A stretch of DNA of 64,000 nt from Laspinema sp. D2d (GCF_025370755.1 NZ_JAMXFC010000007.1:119472-183471); one strand, 5' to 3'. Numbered from the stretch's first letter, positions 1-9,748 are shown. The notes: generated from the sequence alone by a model not told the origin. Made by a program: numbers and translations.

Positions 1-1838
1 TTGATAGAAAGGGATTTACTGAAGGAGATAGTCAGCGTCTCTATACTTTTTTAAGTTCAATTGCTCGCATTTTAGAAAGCTGTCAATCTTGTTACAAAGC
101 GACTCAAAAATTGAGAGCAACCGCAGCACTTTCGGAGGCCACTCGGTCTCTGGATCAAGCGAATTTAGATACAAAAGAGATTTTACAGCGCGTGATGAAT
201 GCGGCTAAAAAATTGCTTAATGCGGACCGGAGTACCCTGTGGTTAATTGACCGAGAACGGGAGGATTTGTGGACCGAACTGCCCGAGACGGGAGAAAAAC
301 GCTGTCCGATTGGGGTGGGGTTTGTGGGCAAAGTTGCGGAAACCCTGCAACCGATGATTATTCCTTTTGACCTGTATGAACATCCTCATGCAGGGACGGC
401 TAAAGAGACAGATAAACAAACAGGTTACCGCACCTCTAGTTTGCTTTGTATGCCGGTTTTGAACCCGGATGGTGAACTCTTGGGGGTCACTCAATTACTG
501 AATAAAAGAAAGCTGGGGGAGTTTCCCGAGTATAACCCCAGCAACTGGCCCGAAGTCCCGGAACAATTTAAGGCGAGTTTTGATGAAAATGACCGACAGT
601 CGATGCAAGTTTTTAATCAAAGAGTAGGGGTGATTCTTCAGTATGCTCAAACTCATGAAGCGCTGCTGAAAATTGCTGAAGTTAAACCCAAAGAAGTGGT
701 TCATAATGCTTTGTTTATGCTGTCTAATGTGGGCAATCATCAAAGTGAACCCTTTCTCTATGATGCCCTTTATAATATTCTGAATTTCCTGGGAAGGTCC
801 CTGAGTAAATTAGTGAATGCAGAAGGTGCAACGATTTGGGTTTTTAATTCTGAACTCAAGGAATTTTGGTCGTTGATGCCTTCAGGGAAAATGGGGGATT
901 TGGTTGAAGAAATTATTCCCGATTCTCCGGAAATTCAGAAAGAAATCATGGCTTTTCACTCTAGGGGGGAGATGAAGGGCGGAAAAGCTAAACGGAAGTC
1001 TGGGATGGTGGGGATAACTAATGACCAGCTATCTGTTAATCAGGGGATGGTTGTGCCGATCGCTCATCCCCAGGGTCAGGTGATGGCATTGGTGCACCTT
1101 ATTCATCCTAAGGCAATAGAATCGGGCCATTTGATTGAACAGCGCACGGAATCCATTTTGCCGATTGTGGAAGGCTGTCAATCTTTTTATCGGGATATCA
1201 AAATTTTAGAACATAATCGCGAAAATGAAAAGCTTTGGGCGGCGATGATTTCCCTCAGTGAAAAGGACTGCGATTTGCAAGAAATCCGGCAAGAAATGCT
1301 CCAAAAAGTGTTAAATGCAGCGCAGAAAATGACCAATAGCGATCGCAGTACCCTTTGGTTATTGGATCGGCATCAGGGCAACTTATGGACTACCATTCCC
1401 GGAGAAGGAGAATTACGCTGTCAAATCGGGGTGGGGTTCGTGGGAATAGTCGCTGAAACTTGCCAATCAATGCTGATTCCGTTTGACCTTTATAAACATC
1501 CGAAGGCGGCTAATGCCAAGAAAACCGATAAACAAACGGGTTATCGAACCTTTAGTTTATTATGTACCCCAGTTTTGGGTTCGGATGGCAAGTTGCTAGG
1601 GGTCACTCAGCTTGTAAATAAGCGTAAACCTGGGAATTTTCCGCCCTATCAAACCCGTGATAAGCGCAAGATACCGGATTACTTCAAAACCAGTTTTAAT
1701 GAACGCGATCGCCGGTCGATGGAACTTTTTAATGCTCAAGTTGGAGTGATTTTACAAAATATCCAGCAGAAAGACTTGATCCGCTATGAAATTCAAAATC
1801 GCCTTGCCAGTAAAGAACTACAACCGACTCGTTCCTGA
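1..1838 (+). CDS. Multi-GAF domain protein, 5' end outside the window
   Basis: The reading frame is open from base 3, so the gene begins upstream; the TTG at 111 is only the first start-like codon inside the window. At least three GAF domains are visible (roughly 190-650, 780-1190 and 1300-1760), preceded by the last helix of another. The first and third are close repeats, each with the series STLWL, IGVGFVG, DKQTGYRT, SLLC and GVTQL, so they arose by internal duplication. GAF domains of this type bind small ligands or bilins and act as signalling inputs. No cyclase, kinase or other output domain follows the last GAF, and the protein ends soon after. An output domain could lie upstream of the window. 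The cysteine in SLLC could be a chromophore ligand, but I do not see enough to call a phytochrome. Confidence 0.85.
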   Translation, partial: DRKGFTEGDSQRLYTFLSSIARILESCQSCYKATQKLRATAALSEATRSLDQANLDTKEILQRVMNAAKKLLNADRSTLWLIDREREDLWTELPETGEKRCPIGVGFVGKVAETLQPMIIPFDLYEHPHAGTAKETDKQTGYRTSSLLCMPVLNPDGELLGVTQLLNKRKLGEFPEYNPSNWPEVPEQFKASFDENDRQSMQVFNQRVGVILQYAQTHEALLKIAEVKPKEVVHNALFMLSNVGNHQSEPFLYDALYNILNFLGRSLSKLVNAEGATIWVFNSELKEFWSLMPSGKMGDLVEEIIPDSPEIQKEIMAFHSRGEMKGGKAKRKSGMVGITNDQLSVNQGMVVPIAHPQGQVMALVHLIHPKAIESGHLIEQRTESILPIVEGCQSFYRDIKILEHNRENEKLWAAMISLSEKDCDLQEIRQEMLQKVLNAAQKMTNSDRSTLWLLDRHQGNLWTTIPGEGELRCQIGVGFVGIVAETCQSMLIPFDLYKHPKAANAKKTDKQTGYRTFSLLCTPVLGSDGKLLGVTQLVNKRKPGNFPPYQTRDKRKIPDYFKTSFNERDRRSMELFNAQVGVILQNIQQKDLIRYEIQNRLASKELQPTRS

Positions 1839-1850
1839 GATGGAGTTTGT

Positions 1851-2486
1851 TTAAGGAGAAACCAGTTTAGGAAAGCGATCGTCTAGGGATTGATTAAAAT
1901 AATACTGACACCAAAACTCGGCAATATCTAACAACATAGGTAGGGAATTAAGATTCAATCCATTGCCATAGTTGATGTCATAGTTTTCCGCATATTCTCG
2001 GGCTAATTGGTACGTGTAATACTGATATTCTTGATTAATAAAACAACACAGGGCATAATCAACTTTGAGTAAGTTACCACTGCGAATAAAATGGACAACT
2101 GCCCACTCAGTTCGGCGATAATCGTTCCCTTGGTAGAGTTTAATTTCCTCCCGGAGGGCTGCCATTGATTGTCGCTGTTGGGGGCTGACTTCCTCGATCG
2201 CCGCTTCCATTTGGGCGATCGCCTGAGTTACAATCGCTTTGTGGGCTTGCCATTCGGTCTCATCAAAGCGATCATTGGGGGTACTCTCCATTGTTTCCCA
2301 GACTCGTTTGGCAATATGGAGGGCGAAGTGTTTTGAGGGCTGACGGTCTTTACACAAACTTTTAATACTGGTCAGTCTAGTCACTTGAACAGAGTTTCTT
2401 CCGGTGTCTTCCTGAATTTCCTTAATGGTTTTGAGCCATTTTTTGATAATATTGGCAATTTTCGTTTCATCAAGTTGGCTTTTCAT
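1851..2486 (-). CDS. Hypothetical protein, 211 aa
   Basis: I do not recognise the family. The protein is soluble, rich in Trp and Tyr and mostly helical by composition, with no signal peptide or membrane segment. Residues about 60-130 could form an amphipathic helical region; the C-terminal third contains many aromatic residues (for example QEYQYYTYQLAREY). It is convergent with the GAF gene, leaving only 12 bases between the stops. The upstream side has about 200 AT-rich bases that should hold its promoter. Two HIP1-like GCGATC sites within it suggest a resident gene rather than a recent arrival. Confidence 0.7.
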   Translation of the reverse strand: MKSQLDETKIANIIKKWLKTIKEIQEDTGRNSVQVTRLTSIKSLCKDRQPSKHFALHIAKRVWETMESTPNDRFDETEWQAHKAIVTQAIAQMEAAIEEVSPQQRQSMAALREEIKLYQGNDYRRTEWAVVHFIRSGNLLKVDYALCCFINQEYQYYTYQLAREYAENYDINYGNGLNLNSLPMLLDIAEFWCQYYFNQSLDDRFPKLVSP

Positions 2487-2723
2487 GTTAGCACTTACCT
2501 TTATCGGGAAAAATAAAGAATTATTTTTTTAATTTTGACAGAATTATTTTAGCAGAGGCCGGATTAATTTAAGCCACTCTTTGTATTTTAGACTTTTAGG
2601 GGTTTTCCTCAAATTATCGGAAATATTTTAGCCGAAAAGAGGTGGGGGAGTATGCTACGCTATTCCTAATTTCCGTTTAAATCCCTTGGATTGTCTTTTT
2701 CTCAACTTTCAAGGCTAACCTTT

Positions 2724-3584
2724 ATGAAAAATTCCCTCAAGCTGACGGCTTCGCGTCAAACCGACTCCCGATGGAAACAGTTGGGCTTCTATGCACTCTT
2801 GAGTGCGATCGCCTTCCTCACCCTACTCCCTTTAATTTGGCTGATTAGTACCGCCTTTAAATCTCCGAGTGAAAACATCTTTCAAGTTCCTCCGCAATTC
2901 TTACCGGCAGAACCGACCTTTCAGAACTTTGTTCGGGTCTGGGAAGCGAGTCCCTTCGGACAATATCTCTTTAATAGTACCCTGATTGCGGTCCTAACAG
3001 TGAGCTTTAATGTGATATTTTGTGCCTTAGCGGCTTATCCTTTGGCCCGATTAGAATTTCCCGGGAGGAATTTGATTTTTTCGGGAATAGTTTCTACGAT
3101 TATGATTCCCTTTCAAATCGTGATGATTCCCTTGTATATTTTAACCGTCCAATTGGGCTTAAAAAACACTTATTTAGGGATTATCTTCCCCTCTCTCGCT
3201 TCAGCCTTTGGTATTTTTTTATTACGTCAAGCCTTTCAAGGTGTGCCCAAAGAATTAGAAGAAGCAGGAAGGATGGATGGCTGTTCAGAATTAGGAATTT
3301 GGTGGAATGTGATGATTCCGGCAGTGAGACCCGCCCTAGTGACCTTAGCGCTATTTGTCTTTATCGGGTCTTGGAGTGATTTTCTGTGGCCGTTACTGGT
3401 GATTGACCGCCCGGAATTTTATACATTACCTCTAGGGGTGGCGCGATTAGAAGGGACATTTTCTTTAGATTGGCGGTTGATTGCGGCGGGGTCAACGATC
3501 GCAGTCGCCCCAGTCTTGCTCTTATTTCTTCTCTTGCAGCAATACATTGTTCCCACCGATGCCGGGACGGGAGTCAAAGGGTAA
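2724..3584 (+). CDS. Carbohydrate ABC transporter permease, MalG type
   Basis: This is one of the two membrane permeases of a binding-protein-dependent sugar importer (CUT1 family). Six hydrophobic segments are visible, starting with FYALLSAIAFLTLLPLIWL. The cytoplasmic EAA loop that docks on the ATPase is seen as EEAGRMDGCSELGIWW. About 286 residues is normal for MalG-type subunits. An in-frame TTG at 2691 would add 11 residues; I prefer the ATG at 2724 because it gives the usual short N-terminal tail. No MalF-like permease, ATPase or sugar-binding protein is next to it, so the partner subunits lie elsewhere. Substrate cannot be read from the sequence. Confidence 0.9.
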   Translation: MKNSLKLTASRQTDSRWKQLGFYALLSAIAFLTLLPLIWLISTAFKSPSENIFQVPPQFLPAEPTFQNFVRVWEASPFGQYLFNSTLIAVLTVSFNVIFCALAAYPLARLEFPGRNLIFSGIVSTIMIPFQIVMIPLYILTVQLGLKNTYLGIIFPSLASAFGIFLLRQAFQGVPKELEEAGRMDGCSELGIWWNVMIPAVRPALVTLALFVFIGSWSDFLWPLLVIDRPEFYTLPLGVARLEGTFSLDWRLIAAGSTIAVAPVLLLFLLLQQYIVPTDAGTGVKG

Positions 3585-3615
3585 GTATAAGCAGGGGGTT
3601 AAGTTCCCCCTCCCC

Positions 3616-6156
3616 TTACTTGGACTGGAAAGAAAGTGCCGCTTTGGGATAGGCAATCCGTTTGTGATTGAACTGTTGCCAAACTCTCACAAAAATTTCG
3701 GCAATTTTCGGCATTTCTTCCCGTTTCAGACCGGACTCACCGAGTTGATTGTCTTGCCACCGGGCTTTTAGAATTTTATTCACCATATTCAGGGCCTCAT
3801 CTTGACTCACATCCTTGAGACTGCGTAAGGCTGCCTCACAAGAGTCCGCCAACATGACGATCGCCGTTTCCCGAGATTGGGGAATCGGCCCATCATAGCG
3901 GAACTCTTCGTCTCGGACTTCTCGCCCTTCTTTTTGAGCCCGTTGTTGTGCTTGATGGTAAAAATAAGCAATCAACATCGTGCCTTGATGTTCAGGGATA
4001 AAGGCTTGAATAGCTTTCGGTAAGCGGAATTTTCGGGCCATTGCCAGTCCTTCGGTGACGTGTTTTTTAATAATGGCCGCACTTTCCCAAGGGTCATCAA
4101 TTTCATCATGTTTATTGGGCCCCCCCATTTGGTTTTCGATAAACCCTTGGGGGTCGTGCATTTTTCCGATATCATGATACAATGTACCCGTGCGAATCAA
4201 TTCCACATTACAGCCGAGTTCCTTCGCCGCCGCTTCAGCGAGGGTCGCGACAAACAGGGTATGTTGAAAAGTCCCCGGCGCTTCGGAAGCCAACCGTTTT
4301 AAAAGAGGGCGATTAGGGTTAGCCAATTCGGCCAGACGGATCGGGGTTACCAGGTCAAACAAATGTTCCAGATAGGGACTCAAACCCAGGGCGACAATAC
4401 TCCAAGAGACCCCGGCGATCGCCTGAATTCCAGCGGCCCCGAGAATCGTGTACCAAATCGTCCCTGCGGTGGCACTGGGAATCAGACTGCCAATCAGGTA
4501 AACGCCACCTTGGGTTAAACCGGCTACACCCCCAACCATTGCCAATTCTTCTCGCGATCGCATTCGTCCGGCTAGGATGCCACTGATTAAACCGGCTGCT
4601 GCATTTGCCAGCAAATAAGTCCACTCAATTTCAATACCCAGGGGTAAAAGGACACTCAGGAGTCCCACAACCGTCCCTGAGAGGAAGGACCCGTAGAAAC
4701 TACCCAGTAATAAACCAACTGCCGGTAAGGTTGTGTAAGGAATACCCAGAGAAATCAGCAGGGGTGCGGTCAAGGAGAGAAGCAACACCAGAGTGCGATC
4801 GCGCCGTCGTAACTTGGGATGAACCCGCCCTTGAACCAGCCAAAAAATCCCTACGGCGATCGTCACCGTTCCGCCGAACCCAAAGAGTCCCACCCAATTA
4901 ATTTCGCGGCGACTCATATCAAAGCGATCGAGCAGCACAAATTGAGACTGAGAAATTGGCTCTCCCTGTTCAATAATCACCTCCCCTTGTTCCACGGTGA
5001 CAAACACCGGCTTAACTTCCAGGGCCGCTTGTTCCGCGCGGACTCGGGTGCGTTCTAAATCTTTGATTAAATTAGGCTGCAACACCTCTAAGAGCAAAGT
5101 TTGAGAGAGTTCCACCGCGCCGGGTGGGACCTGATCCTCCAACTGGATCATCACCGCCATTTGCAGAACATTTTTGGGCAATCCCTGGGGAATCCCTTGG
5201 GACAACATCCGCTTTAAAGCATTGTGGAGACCCAATTGAGTTTGAATCCACTCTTCGTCGGAGAGTTCAAATAAATTAAGACCGTAAATATGGGTTGAGG
5301 CAATACTGGTCGTATCTGCGATCGCCGCCACCGCTAAACGGTAGGTTTGACGCGCCTGAGAAATTTGCTCAACCAATCCCGAAAACGCCCCGGACCCCCC
5401 GCGTTTGCGGTAAGTTTGCAGTTCTATCACCGCTTGCTGTCCGGAGTCGGTTAACAGACCCCGTTCCACCACCCAAGCTGCCGCAGACGAGTCATTCGGG
5501 TCCTCCACTGAATTGGCCGGGCTCGCCTCCATTGGCGTATCTTCTCCCGCCGCCTTCACCACCGCGCTATATTCCCACTCCTGCGCCTGTCTCAGATAAA
5601 GCTGGCTGGAAGTAGACAAGATGGCGATATCCACAAAGGGAAATTGCCCCCCGACTTGGCGCAATTGGGTCCCTTCATCCAACACGCGTTGCAGGACTTT
5701 CTCAATCTGCTGGGAGACAGGGCGATCGATCATTAAAACCGGGCTGGACCCAATGCGGGCCGCCCTGCGATTGTCTTCGGTGGTTTTGGTGTCTTCTACC
5801 CTAGCATCGTCAGGGGCGATAAAGGTTTGTGGGGCAATAGTACCTACATCCAGTTGAGGCTGATTGTAAAAGCGTTGTCCAATCGTAGCGGTGAGGCAGG
5901 TTACCGCCAGCAGAACCGCTACAGGGGAATGGACTGTGCTATTCATTTGAGATTGGAGTCCCTTTCTCCAAGTCGTCGGTTCAGTCGAACCTTGTTTGGG
6001 AGGGGCGGGTAACTCGTGGGGTTTAGACGGATGAGACTCTGGAGGGAGGGTCCCCGTCTTGAGCAGATTGCTGTTGGAAAGATTGCGCGAGTAAATATTG
6101 GCGCAATCTCTCCCCCATTGTTCGAGTTGCCGAGTCAGCATCTGAATTGATCTCAT
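3616..6156 (-). CDS. pgpH: 7TM-HD phosphohydrolase, probable c-di-AMP phosphodiesterase PgpH
   Basis: The architecture matches the PgpH/YqfF family: one N-terminal membrane segment (about residues 75-95), a long extracytoplasmic 7TMR-HDED region, seven membrane helices (about 420-600) and a C-terminal HD domain. The HD metal motif is YHDIGK near residue 662, with further family residues in the stretch GGPNKHDEIDDPWESA and in PEHQGT. Known members hydrolyse cyclic di-AMP to pApA and so influence potassium and osmotic homeostasis. The length of 846 residues is typical. The N-terminus carries a proline-rich cytoplasmic tail of about 70 residues. The gene stands alone; its start region is followed upstream by a long intergenic stretch. 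Confidence 0.9.
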   Translation of the reverse strand: MRSIQMLTRQLEQWGRDCANIYSRNLSNSNLLKTGTLPPESHPSKPHELPAPPKQGSTEPTTWRKGLQSQMNSTVHSPVAVLLAVTCLTATIGQRFYNQPQLDVGTIAPQTFIAPDDARVEDTKTTEDNRRAARIGSSPVLMIDRPVSQQIEKVLQRVLDEGTQLRQVGGQFPFVDIAILSTSSQLYLRQAQEWEYSAVVKAAGEDTPMEASPANSVEDPNDSSAAAWVVERGLLTDSGQQAVIELQTYRKRGGSGAFSGLVEQISQARQTYRLAVAAIADTTSIASTHIYGLNLFELSDEEWIQTQLGLHNALKRMLSQGIPQGLPKNVLQMAVMIQLEDQVPPGAVELSQTLLLEVLQPNLIKDLERTRVRAEQAALEVKPVFVTVEQGEVIIEQGEPISQSQFVLLDRFDMSRREINWVGLFGFGGTVTIAVGIFWLVQGRVHPKLRRRDRTLVLLLSLTAPLLISLGIPYTTLPAVGLLLGSFYGSFLSGTVVGLLSVLLPLGIEIEWTYLLANAAAGLISGILAGRMRSREELAMVGGVAGLTQGGVYLIGSLIPSATAGTIWYTILGAAGIQAIAGVSWSIVALGLSPYLEHLFDLVTPIRLAELANPNRPLLKRLASEAPGTFQHTLFVATLAEAAAKELGCNVELIRTGTLYHDIGKMHDPQGFIENQMGGPNKHDEIDDPWESAAIIKKHVTEGLAMARKFRLPKAIQAFIPEHQGTMLIAYFYHQAQQRAQKEGREVRDEEFRYDGPIPQSRETAIVMLADSCEAALRSLKDVSQDEALNMVNKILKARWQDNQLGESGLKREEMPKIAEIFVRVWQQFNHKRIAYPKAALSFQSK

Positions 6157-6490
6157 GGATCTCTCGTGCCTGTTCTAAGATAGAGGATTGCTAGGAGTAG
6201 AAGCCAAGGCGTTATGCACTATTATAGAGGCACTCTTCCTCAGCCTAAATCTTCACCCCCAAAGGCGGGGATGGGTGGGGTCAATTAGCACAAGGGTAGT
6301 TCAACCTGTAGCGTTATTTAGAACATCCATTTAGAATAAGGTCAATCGCACCCCCCAAGGGCTTTCTAGCCCCAATCTGTCATTAAACCCAAAAAATTTG
6401 TAAAAACAATCTAATTTTTCCTCTCCCCCATCCTCCCCATCTCCCCCATCCTCCCCATCTCCCCCATCCTCCCCATCTCCCCCATCCCCC
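6157..6490. repeat. Intergenic stretch with an 18-bp tandem repeat
   Basis: No gene is visible between the pgpH start and the end of the next - strand gene. From 6423 to 6490 there are about 3.7 copies of an 18-bp C-rich unit, CTCCCCCATCCTCCCCAT. The same unit occurs in reverse complement at 14286-14361. The left part, 6157-6420, should contain the pgpH promoter but no clear site stands out. Confidence 0.8.
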
Positions 6491-7393
6491 CTAGACTTGC
6501 CAGGGACGAATCACATCAGGGGCCGCGACAGCGCGAAAATGAATGGCTTCTTGCGGTTGATACTGAACCTCATAGACCCCAGACCAAGTGGCAAGCAGGC
6601 GATCGCCTAGGTGAAATAGTTTATCGGTTTGCAATAGCCCCTGTTGCCAAGTCCAAGGGATGCCGGGAATGCTATTATAAGCCCCGGACAAAATTCCCGT
6701 GATTATGGTTGTCACAGCGCCTTGACTCCCTGTGCGAGTGGCCCGACTGATGGATAATCGGAAGTCTTCTAGGGTACTCAAAAGGCAGTAAAAGCCTAGG
6801 GCAAAGGGGAGGCTGCCAGTACCGTCAGTCTGGGTCAATTGTGAGCGAACCCGTTCTAAACTGGCACCTTGGGCGAGGAGGGTTTCGACGGTTGCCAGTT
6901 GGGGAATCAGCGGGGAGGGACTGTCCTGAAGATAGGCAATGGTTTCTCCAATCAAACTGTGCCGGTTCAGGCGTTCGGTCAGACTGGTGGCGATCGCATA
7001 CCCCAAGGCCAATAGTCCATCTCTTTCGGCTAAGGGGATTGACAAAAGTTCACTAATCTGGTACAGGGTGGTTCTTAAAAATTCTAATTGTTCGTGATAA
7101 AAGAGGAGAACCGGAAGCACAGCCATCAGGCGATCGCTCCCTAAAATTGCCGTTGATTCAATTCCCTCGGACCGTTGAGACACCGAGGCAACTGCCTCAA
7201 ACCAACTTGAGGAGTCAAATCCCCCATTTTGAATTAAACTTTGTACACTCCTCACCAGGTAGTCATCTTCCCCTGGCCTCGGGCGCACCTCAAGCCTAGG
7301 TCCGCTCAAGGAAATCATCCCGCTTCCTATCCCATAGCCTATATTAGCACCGAGTAGGGTTCCCTGAAACCGACTTAAAACCGAATATCGCAT
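6491..7393 (-). CDS. ADP-ribosylglycohydrolase-like protein
   Basis: The N-terminal SRFQGTLLGANIGYGIG and the C-terminal TTIITGILSGAYNSIPGIPW match the opening and closing helices of the ADP-ribosylglycohydrolase (DraG) fold, as does the length of about 300 residues. The acidic residues that bind the two magnesium ions are poorly kept: I see no clear GDAxG or DDT/DxD motif, only GEDDYL near residue 42. It may therefore be a degenerate, non-catalytic member. Such proteins are common in cyanobacteria next to unrelated genes. It sits alone, divergent from the pentapeptide gene downstream in the window. Confidence 0.6.
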   Translation of the reverse strand: MRYSVLSRFQGTLLGANIGYGIGSGMISLSGPRLEVRPRPGEDDYLVRSVQSLIQNGGFDSSSWFEAVASVSQRSEGIESTAILGSDRLMAVLPVLLFYHEQLEFLRTTLYQISELLSIPLAERDGLLALGYAIATSLTERLNRHSLIGETIAYLQDSPSPLIPQLATVETLLAQGASLERVRSQLTQTDGTGSLPFALGFYCLLSTLEDFRLSISRATRTGSQGAVTTIITGILSGAYNSIPGIPWTWQQGLLQTDKLFHLGDRLLATWSGVYEVQYQPQEAIHFRAVAAPDVIRPWQV

Positions 7394-7653
7394 TCTGATA
7401 ACAATTGCCCGTAAATATTATATAGAGCGAGTCTAAATTAGTTTGTCATAGAAATGAGAAGCTCCATAATCCCGGATCAGCAGTAGCAAGCAAGATGCTG
7501 GCACTCCTTCATTGTATTGCCTTTGATAAAGAGGAGTGGGAGCATCTTGTTACCGGATCAATAGAAAGCCGATCGCATTCCACTTCTGGCTAATAGCCAA
7601 GGGGAAAACTTGGGGGAGACAATCATAACAGAAGAGGCAACTTCGAGGCATTC

Positions 7654-8385
7654 ATGAAACAAATCCTCCTGGCGATCGCCATGCTGCTGACTAGCGCCCT
7701 TCCCCTAGGCGCTGAGAACCCCCTACACCTGCAACAACTCTTCAATACCCGAGACTGTCGCAACTGCGAACTCAGCGGCATCAACCTCAGTGGGGCTAAT
7801 CTTACCGGCGTCAACCTTAGCGGGGCCAACCTTAACGGGGCCAATCTTAGCGGGGCCAATCTTAGCGGGGCCAACCTTAATGGGGCCTTTCTGCTCGATG
7901 CCAACCTGACTGGGGCCAATCTCAGCAGTGCCTCCTTAATCGTCACCAACCTCAGTGGTGCAATTTTGCATGAAGCTGACTTAAAGGATGCGGATTTATA
8001 TGGGGCGATCGCCCCTCATGCTGAACTTAACTCCGTAAACCTCGTTGGGGCCTCTCTTCCCAAAGCCAATCTCTATCTCTGTGATTTAACCGAAGCGGAC
8101 CTCTCCACCGCCAACCTAGAAGGTGCCAACCTAGAACGCGCCGACTTAACCGATGCCAAACTTAGGAATACCATCCTGATCGATACCTCCCTCTGTCGCG
8201 CCATCATGCCCGATGGTTCTGTCTCGGAAATCGGTTGTCCCCCGGCTGAACCTGCACCTGAACCGGCTGCTGAACCTGCACCTGAACCGGCTGCCGAACC
8301 CACACCTGAACCAGTTGCCGAACCCACACCTGAACCGGCACCTCTTCTGCCACCGCCACCACCACCACCCCCAGTCACCCGATAG
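7654..8385 (+). CDS. Secreted pentapeptide-repeat protein with proline-rich tail
   Basis: A signal peptide (MKQILLAIAMLLTSALPLGA) is followed by about 35 pentapeptide repeats of the A(N/D)LxG type (about residues 40-195), which fold as a right-handed quadrilateral beta-helix. The motif DCRNCELSG opens the helix and LCRAIMPDG closes it. The last 45 residues are a low-complexity tail of repeated AEPxPEP units ending in eight prolines, suited to spanning or binding cell wall. A second protein with the same cap motifs is at 29870, inside the injection-system operon. Function is unknown. Confidence 0.85.
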   Translation: MKQILLAIAMLLTSALPLGAENPLHLQQLFNTRDCRNCELSGINLSGANLTGVNLSGANLNGANLSGANLSGANLNGAFLLDANLTGANLSSASLIVTNLSGAILHEADLKDADLYGAIAPHAELNSVNLVGASLPKANLYLCDLTEADLSTANLEGANLERADLTDAKLRNTILIDTSLCRAIMPDGSVSEIGCPPAEPAPEPAAEPAPEPAAEPTPEPVAEPTPEPAPLLPPPPPPPPVTR

Positions 8386-8550
8386 CGGTGGGGATAACTA
8401 GCCATAAGTCGAATGTGACTCCCCAAGGGAGTCCCGTAAAATAGGTGGATTCGATCTCATACCCACTCCGGTTGTACTCGACCTACTTTACTTTTTAGCC
8501 TGCATTGGGCGCAGCCTGTGCGACAGCGCCTAGTCCATTTGTCTGTATAG

Positions 8551-8576
8551 CCCCACCCTTGAGGGTGTGGGTTTTT
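8551..8576 (+). terminator. Probable intrinsic terminator
   Basis: A G/C-rich hairpin (CCCACCCT, loop, AGGGTGTGGG, one bulge) is followed directly by five T residues. It lies downstream of the pentapeptide gene and just before the ribosome binding site of the next gene. Confidence 0.6.
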
Positions 8577-8598
8577 GATCGCGCCAGGAGGAGACTTT

Positions 8599-9414
8599 AT
8601 GAAAAAAATCAGAACCCTAGTTCAGCACAAAAGTAACAAAAAATATCTCCCCACCTCTACCGTAGAGGGTCAATTTGAGTCGCGTCCTTTCCCCTCACCG
8701 ACGGAGGCATCTGCGGAGCCCACCCCCGGGGTGCAAGCTGCATCCGAGGGGAAAAAGCGTCAGGGTTTCAACTTTGCCAAAATTGATATCTTTCCACCAG
8801 AGGAATCGGAAACCCCGGGAGTCCCGGCAACGATTCAGCGTCAGGGAGGCGATCGCCCCGAATCCGAGGCGGAGTTAATCCAGTCCGATTCTGAAACAAC
8901 AACAACCACTCCTGAGACCCTGCAACTCAAGGAAGATGAAGAATTCCAAACTCAAGCAACGGATCAAGCTGCCGAGGAGGAATTAACCGTCAATGCTGCA
9001 CCGGCTACCGCCATTCAGCGAAAAGGCAAAGATAGACAAGCGCCAGTAGACGATCGCCATAGTATCAGTGACCCCTACATCGACCCCACGCGCTGGTTGG
9101 AAACCCTCAAACGGGAACGAGTCGCCGATTTATTCCGCACTGCTGGGGGATTAGACGGTCATGTTCAACAGATCCAAATTGAAATCAACCGGCTGATTTC
9201 AGACCGCAATCGGCGCAAGTTAGAAGGTCAAACGGGGGAAGACGTTGTACACTATACAACCACCTTGAATACCTTACGCAATTCCCTGATTGCCAGTGCT
9301 AAAGCCGCAGAATTTGATTTTGCCAAATTTGGGATTACTTTTGCGCCCCTAGGCTCCGATCTTTATCTCGAATGTAGCAATGGTCAAGTCAAAGTGGATG
9401 GCAAGCCCGTCTAA
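8599..9414 (+). CDS. Probable eCIS cargo protein with IQR-type N-terminal signature
   Basis: The start at 8599 is set by AGGAGGA seven bases upstream; an earlier in-frame ATG at 8575 has no such site. The first 150 residues are disordered and carry FNFAKIDIFPP followed by ATIQRQGGDR and later ATAIQRKGKD. This resembles the leader of DUF4157-type injection-system cargos (short hydrophobic stretch, then IQR/IQPKL). No DUF4157 zincin core follows. The C-terminal 120 residues (from about 150) look folded and helical but match nothing I know. The position just upstream of the structural genes supports a cargo or cargo-adaptor role; this is an inference. Confidence 0.55.
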   Translation: MKKIRTLVQHKSNKKYLPTSTVEGQFESRPFPSPTEASAEPTPGVQAASEGKKRQGFNFAKIDIFPPEESETPGVPATIQRQGGDRPESEAELIQSDSETTTTTPETLQLKEDEEFQTQATDQAAEEELTVNAAPATAIQRKGKDRQAPVDDRHSISDPYIDPTRWLETLKRERVADLFRTAGGLDGHVQQIQIEINRLISDRNRRKLEGQTGEDVVHYTTTLNTLRNSLIASAKAAEFDFAKFGITFAPLGSDLYLECSNGQVKVDGKPV

Positions 9415-9417
9415 GCC

Positions 9418-9442
9418 AAGGCACGGCAATGCCGTGCCTTTT
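9418..9442. terminator. Bidirectional intrinsic terminator
   Basis: AAGGCACGG, a five-base loop CAATG, and CCGTGCCTT form a perfect nine-pair stem with T residues after it on the + strand. It separates two convergent genes. Confidence 0.8.
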
Positions 9443-9450
9443 GGTGACGG

Positions 9451-9660
9451 TTAAATCCCCGGAATTTCCGATAACTTTGACTCTAATTCTTCTACCTTAA
9501 ACTGAGTTGCTTCTATCCATTCCTCGGTTGTAAAATCATATCCATCTTGACGAGCCATCGCGACTAATTTATCTAAACTCGGAGCCGAATTATATTTTTC
9601 TTTCAGAGAAGGATTGGTTTGAACTGCTCTAAACAGTCGAACAACCTCGGGTAAAGCCAT
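9451..9660 (-). CDS. Nif11-like small protein (leader-peptide family)
   Basis: The sequence MALPEVVRLFRAVQTNPSL, then LAxDKLVAMA-type helix and DGYDFTTEEW, fits the Nif11 domain, found in leader peptides of RiPP precursors and in uncharacterised small proteins. The start at 9660 is chosen because GGAGGA sits eight bases upstream; an ATG 24 bases earlier lacks one. The protein is only 69 residues, ends in SEIPGI, and has neither a GG cleavage site nor a core peptide rich in Cys, Ser or Thr. No RiPP-modifying enzyme is nearby, so it is probably a stand-alone Nif11 protein and not a precursor. Confidence 0.75.
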   Translation of the reverse strand: MALPEVVRLFRAVQTNPSLKEKYNSAPSLDKLVAMARQDGYDFTTEEWIEATQFKVEELESKLSEIPGI

Positions 9661-9748
9661 TTTTAGATTCCTCCAAACATTCAAGATTAATCTGTACCCT
9701 GAAGCATTTCCTTAAATTCTAAAACAACTTTTAAAAAACAACCAGGTT

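Noticed and set aside
6423-6490. Possible CRISPR or minisatellite array
   Set aside because: Units are 18 bp, directly joined without spacers, and low in complexity; it is a simple tandem repeat.
9451-9684. Nif11-like peptide as RiPP precursor
   Set aside because: No GG cleavage site, core peptide or modifying enzymes nearby.
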